From NCBI GenBank assembly GCA_013115125.1, contig JABANN010000476.1:1-26977 (forward strand): a DNA stretch of 26,977 bases. Reading direction: 5' to 3'. Made by a program: the position numbers and the translations under genes. This document shows positions 19,792 through 26,977 of the stretch, in pieces (position 1 is the stretch's first letter; every line of letters begins with the position of its first letter). Origin of the DNA: Perkinsus olseni (Eukaryota > Perkinsozoa > Perkinsida). The notes under the pieces are model-generated. The model saw only the letters and a program-made list of their open reading frames with translations. It was not told where the DNA came from and ran no database searches.

Positions 19792-22271
19792 TTAGTTCAC
19801 CTCCGAGCCTCGAGCGACCTCCAAAATTCCAACACACCCGCCGAACGCCCGACGCCTAGCAGCACGCTGATTGCCTTACGTGAGTGACAGCCTGCTTAGC
19901 AAGGTCGTGCTCCGCCTCAGGAAGCCCTTCTATCACGTGGGAGGCCTATAAAGCCAGATTCACGAAACATATCGATCAGTCGGGCGCGCGCTCACCTCAT
20001 CAAGGTACTTCTTGTCATCGCTGATTTGGGCCATGGGAAGGAGGAGCCTCCAAGCCTGAGCTTGGCGACCCCACCTCTTCAAAGTGGCCACGCCAGACTC
20101 CATGATGCGGATAGCGTCGGCAGTCTTCACGCTGGCATCGCCTGAAAATGTCCAATACCTCAGCGGAGCGAAGCAAGATTATAACTTACGATCTGATGAC
20201 AATTGCAGCATTGCCCACTCAGCCACTGTAGTGATGTAAAGCTCCACTAGACGACGCTCATCAGGGACCTACGACGAGTACAAGAAGCATCTTTAGCAAT
20301 GCCAATCTGGGAGAGAGAGGGCCAGACGTGAAGCAGTAGAGGGCGCTTACGTCAGGGCTCTCCTTCACCAAGTCCTCTACTTTACTGAAGCCAGACCAGA
20401 CGGCGACAACTCTGCCGAACAGACCATCAGCCTCCTTATTATTGGCAGCATCTCTGAGGGCTCGGGCGAGCGCTAACATCAGCGGCGCTGATTTGGGCGT
20501 ATCTCCCTTGGAGGCTGAAAAGGAGATTAAGTCAAAGAAAGGGCTCCCGTAGGCGCGCATTCGTACTCGCTATTTCAACGGCCTTTTTATGGCATTTGAT
20601 AGCCTCATCCATCTTGCCCAACGACACTTGACAGGAGCCCATGTTACTCCATATCGATGCGAGCTGAGACACGACACCCGTGACCGCGCAACAAGATCAC
20701 CACGCCTTACGTTCTGGTCCTTTTCGTCAGAGCCAGCTCTGATGCTGCAGTCCAGGGACTTACGCAAATCCGTAACAGCATCTTCGAGCCTGAGGGAACA
20801 GATGAATACCAACAAAACAGAATTGAACCGAAGGGTCTTAGCCGGGTCTCACTTGCCAGCATGCTTCTCGCAAACACCGATGTTGTTGTAGGTGGTGGCC
20901 AGCTCGTCCAGGGTTGACGCCTCGTTGGCTGGTAGACGCTTCTCTTGGTACTGCAGGAGCTTTCGGAAGCACTCGAGGCCCTTAGCCCACTCCTTCCGAG
21001 CCATGTAGTACTGAAGTATAGGGACACGATATGAATATATATACCACAACCAGGATTTGAACCCGGGACCTTCCCATTACTTTGGCCAGTGCCGTATAGC
21101 CGGTCTTCACATTAGAAGGGAAGGAACCGACGGGTATCTGAGGGACTGCATTCCTTCCCTGACCCAGCGGAGTCCGCCGACCTTCTCCAAAATCTTCTGC
21201 AAATTGTCCATTCTTCCCTTGACAATGGCCTCACTAACTCTCACGCCCCACCTGAGTTTGAGCGACACTGCAACCAAAGTAGTTCTGCCGAGTCGCCTGC
21301 ACTACTCCTCGGCATACTCCAGCTGCTTCCGGGTTGGGTGTTCATCGTCATCAGATCCCCAAGCCTCGGAGATGGCTGCGGCGCTGTCCGGCAGAAGTGA
21401 CAGGAGCTGCGACGACCACGATCGAAGAACAGCGATAATGATGGTAATGACAATCACCTCGTCCTTAGGCTTGCCCATCTCCTTGCTGGCCTTGACAACC
21501 CAATAGACCGCCTTATGATGGCTCTTATCAAGCTTGGCAAGGACATGCTCTGCATCGTCAAACACCTGCCCAACCGAACCTCGAATTTCATTCAGACTCG
21601 TGCTAGTGATATGATCATTTACACAGGTTAGTCGCCCACACAAATGCTGAGCGTCTCCACTACTGTTGAAACAATCATACCAAATTTTACGCAACTATCG
21701 TCCAGAGACCCCTCCCTACCTCCTGCCACCGCTCTAAGGCGGCATTTGCCAAAGCACGGTTCGAGTAGTAGGCAGCTACGTTGCCGTCAAGGTCAATGGC
21801 CTTAGTGTAGAGTTCGATGGCCTGAAAAGCATAGACAGAGAATAGCATACCAGCCAACTTCGACCGAAAAAGTCTCTGGCGGTAATGGCCGTGAATCACG
21901 GCCCGTGATATAGACGGAGGGCCTCAGCTTCGACAAGTCGTACTTCCGACATCACAAAAGTCCTTTGAAAACGGTCCAATGCTGATTGACTCGAAGTTTC
22001 CCTGCATCCCAGAGCAACCCAGCTAATGAGGAACCAGGTACAGACGGCACCAACACAGGGAAGATGATGACCGGTCTGCTCGAGCGGACGTGAGCGGGCT
22101 GCTCATGAGTGCCGCTCGCCGCAGTCCGGGACGGCTAGATAACCGCAGCAGGAGCTCTCCCCTCATCATCACCTTCCTGAACTTCCTCTCATGATACATA
22201 GCATTGCCCTCCTTCTTGAATTGCTCAGCCTGCTCAGCGGCTGATGACGTCGATTGGTTCTCAGTGGACAT
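19792..22271 (-). CDS. TPR-repeat protein, co-chaperone-like N terminus
   Basis: Exons: 22271-22173, 21821-21720, 21565-21458, 21406-21306, 21251-21182, 21010-20853, 20789-20711, 20663-20567, 20514-20351, 20268-20190, 20141-19996, 19945-19880, 19818-19792; 431 aa in phase. The first three exons form a TPR block: EQFKKEGNAMYHERKFRK, then AIELYTKAIDLDGNVAAYYS, then KSHHKAVYWVVKASKEMGK. Residues K19, N23, N54 and K85 match the spacing of the carboxylate clamp that binds the C-terminal peptides of Hsp90/Hsp70; the fifth clamp residue, normally Arg, is W89. Later exons carry more TPR-like helices (TLDELATTYNNIGVCEKHAG, MGSCQVSLGKMDEAI). No catalytic domain follows, so it is probably an adaptor. 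The last exon (27 nt) and the donor at 21181 are the least certain. An AG acceptor 19 nt before the ATG (TGTCTTCAG) suits trans-splicing. Confidence 0.85.
21042..21105 (-). mobile_element. tRNA-derived SINE-like fragment
   Basis: Minus-strand sequence with a pol III B box GGTTCAAATCC (21063-21053) in a T-arm-like stem (CCGGG / CCTGG). Upstream, TATACGGCACTGG resembles an A box. It is followed by TTGTGGT and a TATATATATTC tail. No matching 5' acceptor stem or anticodon arm is found, so it is not a functional tRNA gene. It lies inside the 171-nt intron 21181-21011 of the TPR gene, which fits a short retroposed SINE or its remnant. Confidence 0.5.
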
Positions 22272-22498
22272 AACAATAATGGGGTATTTACTGAAGACAG
22301 GCGGCGGCCATCAATTACCCTCAACTACCCGACACCCACCAAGAGAGAGAGTTGCACCAACTCCTCTGTGGCCTGTCTTGCGGTGGGACACTCGACAACA
22401 GCAGCGTGCCAAGAAACGAAGTTCCAAACGTACAAATGGTAGGAATGAAAGGTTATTAGTTATACACGCCCTACGAGTTTGCGAAATTGGTAGGACCC

Positions 22499-25400
22499 TC
22501 AGGCCACTGCCTCGCTCATGACAGCTCCCAACCCAGAGATAACAACGATAGCCACCAAGGAAGTAATGAGACCAGGCACGATGAAATCCTTGGGTTGAAG
22601 CCATGGCCTGTTGTCATCCCCTTGCCTCTTAATAGCAGTGGCATTGACATTAGGGGCAGAGCTCACGGGGAGGGCCGAACCGGCGGACAGGGCTAATGCT
22701 GCTGGCATTGCAATCAGCGTCACACCACCCCTGAGACCCTTGGGGACCACGTCGTCCCCGAGGGCGATAATGAACGGCATGAGTACATTGGCGGCTGCTA
22801 TATGGGACACTGCTGTGGAACAGAGAGTTACGAATGTTACGGTACCGAGTATACACGCCCATAACGGCGCACCGTGAAGAATCTCCGATGCTCCAGTGGA
22901 TGCGATCTCGAGGAGTTGGGAGTCCTTCACGGCCATTGCCAGACAAGAGCCTCCAGCTAGAAGGAAACAGACGTCCCATGGTAGGGAGAGGAAGTCGGCC
23001 TTCGTCAGCAGACCGGGTATAGAGAACAACAAGACTAGTGGGACAAGGGCTGAGAGGGAGGTATCCCCGAAGACAGCACAAGTAAGGCCAGACGAGAGCC
23101 ACATTACAATGCAACCAATAACAATGACAATAACGACAGTACGCTGCCAGTTCCCGAACAACGCTCCGCTGGCCGAGGCCACTAGCCTAGGAGGGAGGGC
23201 GAGGTAGTCGGGGTTGGCGCTCTCTTGCAGTAGGGGCTGTTGCACTGTACTAGCCCTACGATGGGGGTACTTCGGTCGTGTTACGAAGGAAACAGCGACT
23301 AAGAGGACGAAGGAGGTAGGGATGGCTATACCACACCATTGGGAAAACGAGAGGCCGTAGTCTGTGTGAAGTGTTGCGAAGGCTACCACGTTCTGCGGTG
23401 ACGCTACAGGGCTCGTCATACCGCCAATGTTGCATGCAAAAGCTATGGAGATGAGCATAGCCCTACCGTAGGAGTAGGTAGAGGGGAGGTTCTGCGGCAA
23501 CTCATCGAGGATCGGGGACACTATACTCATGCAGAGGACGCTGGCAGCCACGTTGCCTACAGCCGCTGACACTATGTAGGCGACTAACATCATCATACGC
23601 AGGGTTCGAACCCGGCTCTTCCCCCCGAATGTCTTCAACAGCACGCATGCGATCTCCTTGTCGAGCCTCAGCTTAGACAGCGCAGCGGCTAGAGAGAAAC
23701 TAGCAAGCACCATAAGCTGGGAGCCTGACCACATAGACTTGATCGCCATCAAGGCTGCCTTCTGACGGTCTCCCCCGGCTGACGGCAAGCAGCGAGCTAC
23801 CACTACCAATAGGGGTACCGCGAGAGCTGTGATGTGCAGCGGAAGGGTCCCAAGGCACCAGAAGGCACTCGTTATCCACAAGACGGCAAGGCAGCGTCGG
23901 GCAGCACCGTTCATACCGGGAACATCCAAAGCAAGTAGCAGTATGAAAACAAGGAAAACGACTGTGTAGACGACGATGCTAGCCCACTTCTTCCGTAGAC
24001 AACTGACCAGCTCTGCTGAGGTGTAAGGGAGTAACTTCGCAGGCGCCGCCTCGACGCTCTTAGCATGACCCAACTCCAGCAGCTCTGGAGGAGGGGCAGC
24101 GGTCTGCGTCTCAGTAGCTTGACGAACCTGCGGCATATCTTCCGACTTCACCGGCCGGCCTCCAGTGGCCACAGTCCCAAGCCTCGTTCTTTGCCTGAGA
24201 CAACATGATTGGGCCAGAAGCTGAAGTACAGGAGACTACCTCTCGAGCTTGATCAGGTCGTGCCATATGGTGCCTCTATCCCAAACCAGGAGCTCTGAGA
24301 GGCTGCGGGATAGCTCTTCCAAGGCTAGGGACACATCACCACTGCAGTAGTACTCGGCGTAACTGCAATGGCAATGCAGATGATGAGCTCTGCGCCACTC
24401 GATACCGCTGGAATTTGGCTGATGAACAGCTATACGTTCATACGCTCTCAATTTGAATTCCGCTATTGTACGGCATAGCAGGCGACGGTTTCTGCACCAC
24501 ATATCACACCGCCATTCCCCCTATACCGAATACACCTCTCTGTGAGTTGACTGTCACTCTACGACGAGTCTGTGGTGTCCAGCGGAAGATTCGAGAGGTT
24601 GCTTCGTCCGACCCCGAGTGTGTGAGTCATGCTCTCCTACCCCATCACCCATTACCTAGTCTCAACATCTGATATCATTGCTGGGATATTAGTCTGAGCC
24701 TCGTGCTGCATCGCCACCAATGGCTGACATGTCGCCATAAAATCCCCACAGTGCGAAGTACCGTTGAACTTGTCAAACTTCTTCACAATCTTTCGCGCTC
24801 CCTGAAAAACCGAAATAAGTATCCAAGGTAAACGGACTGAAGGACGCAAGCCTACGACCGCATTCAACGTAGAAAACAACACCCTTGTTTCAAAGGTCAT
24901 CGATCACTTTACGGGACACCCTTCATCAAGGTTCAAGGGAAGCCCTCAAACGGATTCGAGGACCATCACTGAAGACTTCCATCAGCAACTTCAGTCTGAA
25001 GTCTTCAAAAGATACTCGCTGGAAACACTATAAGTACTCCCAGAGCTCCTACGTTGAACTTTCAATAAAGCGGAGCATAGGACGAGCCGCCCCAGGGCTT
25101 GGTTTTAATAGCCGCGTTCCCAAGATCCCCCTATTACCTCTGAGTTCAGCTGCACGAAGTTCTTCAGCTCGTTGAGTTCAGCGAATAACTCGATACACTC
25201 CTTACGATGCTTGGACTCAACATGCTTATGAGCCTCCATTGGCGCCAGATGCTGCTTTACAGAGGTGGTCAGTCTGGCGTAAATCTGAAAGTCGACTGGT
25301 AGCCGCTTTTACTATGCCATCACCCTTGACCGTAGCGTCAAGCAGAAAGGAATAGCTTGAATAAATAAGTGCAGGATGCTATTCTTTACCTCCTCACAGC

Positions 25401-25905
25401 GACTAACTGCGGGAATAAGAATAAGATGTGGGAATAAAAACCCTAGTCTCGCAAATCCCGTGGAACCGTTGCAACTCGAGCAGCTCTATGGACTTCACGG
25501 GAACGATGTCCCGTGCAGTAGATGATAGCCTCACAGTCTTACTCGACAGAAAACACACTCAAATGAGACATTGGTAGGTATTGAATATAGTAGACCAATA
25601 CCCTGCGATTTTCCGTGCCCCTCCACCATCCCGGTATTACATTGTAAAAATATGTGGAGATACGATCCATCTCGGCACACAGGGCCTTTTCGAATTCCTA
25701 AAATTATCAACACATTTCTGACAATTTTCTCCACTGAGAGACTCATCACCTGCCAGGCATCATCAGGGGTGATAGTAGCTCCCTCCTCAGTGGCGGCCAG
25801 ATTATGCCGTTGTTGCTTGATGAGCCGTTTGAGCCTCTTGTATTGTATGTAGCCATCATGCCAAGGACCAAAGGCGTTGTATTCCAGTTGGTAGGTGAAT
25901 TTCAT
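22499..25905 (-). CDS. SPX-domain low-affinity phosphate transporter (Pho87/90/91 type, DASS family)
   Basis: Membrane phosphate transporter; the N-terminal SPX domain senses inositol (pyro)phosphates. Exons: 25905-25750, 25697-25641, 25284-25138, 24801-24656, 24362-24240, 24194-22499, all in phase, about 774 aa (yeast relatives 880-920). SPX signs: MKFTYQLEYN, QYKRLKRLIKQ, EFEKALCAEMDRI, ELNELKNFVQLN, ARKIVKKFDKF (about 122-132). Then LLVWDRGTIWHDLIKLER, as in the yeast Pho proteins before the membrane part. The last exon carries about a dozen hydrophobic segments with the paired substrate-binding motifs TSPVASPQN (about 470-478) and PVSSAPNVNA (about 719-728) typical of SLC13/DASS carriers. 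Plasma-membrane versus vacuolar location cannot be told. A small extra exon in 25640-25285 is possible. TTCAG at 25922, 16 nt before the ATG, is a likely leader acceptor. Confidence 0.95.
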
Positions 25906-26977
25906 GACAACGTAACAACTACTGAAGGTCAAAAGAAGTCCCCGTCAAAAGTTTCCACCAAATCCGTCCTAACCAGTACAGTGTTGCACTTGTTGAATAC
26001 TTCAGCGTTCCAACTACGCCACGAGAGTTTCGATGATCACGTCCATCACTTCCAGGTGATGCTCCACCAACAACACTCCTGGCAGCTATCGACTCCGTGT
26101 ACTTTTGCAACGAGCTTCTCATTGATGCATGCAAAGACCGCCATCGAATGCGGGAGAGGATGGATGATTGTCCAATGAGGTCGAAGCCTTACTTACTCGT
26201 GAGTTCACACCGCACAACCGACTCATCGTCAAGGCTTTGCCGCATTCGAGGGAGCCAGCAGTTGGATCTATCGAAGTCGCCACAGCGTTTTGCGCCCTCA
26301 ACAAGCGGTTCGGACCAATACCGTCTCCCGCACCTCATCGAAGAGACTGCGCAATTTTTCAATATGCGGATATTTCAGAGCCGCTTTCAAAGTCGCTCTT
26401 ACCTCAGTCGATCGTTAGTGTGGTAAAATACGCTCCGGCGCGGGGTCGGACAGGTTACCCAACTGAAGGAGGCCTCTAAGCTGCTTCCTTCTAGGATGTT
26501 CCTGGCCGACCATTTCATGCCCAAGGGCGCACCAGCGGCGCGGCGACGTAGCTGCTAGCCGTCTACTCACAGTGTGAGTTCACACCCTTGGCCTCGTTCA
26601 CAATTTTAGATAACCACGCTCGATAAACGTCCCATTGTAACTAGTATAACTCATTACATCAGATTTGTATTATTTTGTTTCCACCTGAAAAACCTGCACT
26701 GAAACGCACAATTTGTGTCACCGTTGTGAAAATGCAGAAGAGTGTGTTTCCGGCCGAGCTGTAGAAAGCGAAATGAGCGATTCGGTTGAATAATCCTCGG
26801 TACGGTTCATCGCTCACTCTCTCATTACATCATAGGTAAGACACACCAGTTGGCGGTTGGCAGAGATTTCTGGTCGAATGAACTGAGCAGTTCGCGGTTG
26901 GCGCTGTTGCGACACGGCTCTTTGCCCGCTGGACGCCCCGGATGTTGCGATCGACGACTGGCTTTCGTGCAACCCAA
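25906..26977. other. Upstream region at right edge, no gene established
   Basis: About 1.07 kb before the transporter. On the minus strand a strong donor (GTAAGTAAGG, at about 26196) follows open sequence up to about 26300, and an ORF from 26145 to about 26040 (MAVFACINEKLVAKVHGVDS) could be a later exon, so the 3' end of another minus-strand gene is possible. The frames do not settle it. The 12-mer GTGAGTTCACAC occurs twice (26199-26210 and 26574-26585). CTCATTACATCA also occurs twice (near 26650 and 26820). 26600-26700 is AT-rich. Open frames on both strands overlap and none stands out. Confidence 0.4.

Noticed and set aside
22650-23207. Long ORFs on both strands opposite or overlapping the transporter exon
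   Set aside because: They are shadow frames of a well-supported membrane-protein coding exon.
23603-23613. Perfect pol III B box GGTTCGAACCC
   Set aside because: It lies in the long transporter coding exon (codons for SRVRTL), with no tRNA-like stems around it; coincidence.

Overview
The window looks like nuclear DNA of a compact protist genome. Genes are dense and cut by many very short introns (mostly 42-60 nt, GT-AG). TAA, TAG and TGA all serve as stops, so the code is standard. Every gene I could resolve (eleven) is on the minus strand. Most starts lie 1-45 nt after a pyrimidine tract ending in AG, as expected if mRNAs receive a trans-spliced leader. Together these point to an alveolate such as Perkinsus or a relative; that is inference, since no lineage marker gene is present. 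All exon joins below were worked out by hand from splice sites and reading phase.

Right half (11.9-25.9 kb), in transcription order: an SPX-domain phosphate transporter of the Pho87/90/91 type (22499-25905); a TPR protein with a nearly complete Hsp90/Hsp70-tail clamp (19792-22271); a cysteine-rich protein of unknown function (18630-19734); the Rab geranylgeranyltransferase beta subunit (17492-18570); an unrecognised 207-aa protein (16327-17270); and a complete Hrq1-family DNA helicase in 19 exons (11903-16061). A tRNA-derived SINE-like fragment sits in a TPR-gene intron.

Left half (1-10.9 kb): five tandem paralogous genes (called a-e here, right to left) that I do not recognise. Each starts with a signal-peptide exon. 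The four complete ones encode proteins of about 395-410 aa made of two copies of a two-part module: an A half, then a B half carrying an LYxGL-type signature. An intron in phase 2 falls exactly at the A/B boundary in all nine modules seen. Gene e runs off the left edge. This secreted, duplicated two-module family is the most interesting content of the window.

The outer right kilobase (25906-26977) and the gaps between genes hold little I can support. The transporter, prenyltransferase, TPR protein and helicase are ordinary housekeeping genes with no evident shared pathway. The a-e array is a lineage-specific-looking secreted family placed next to them.
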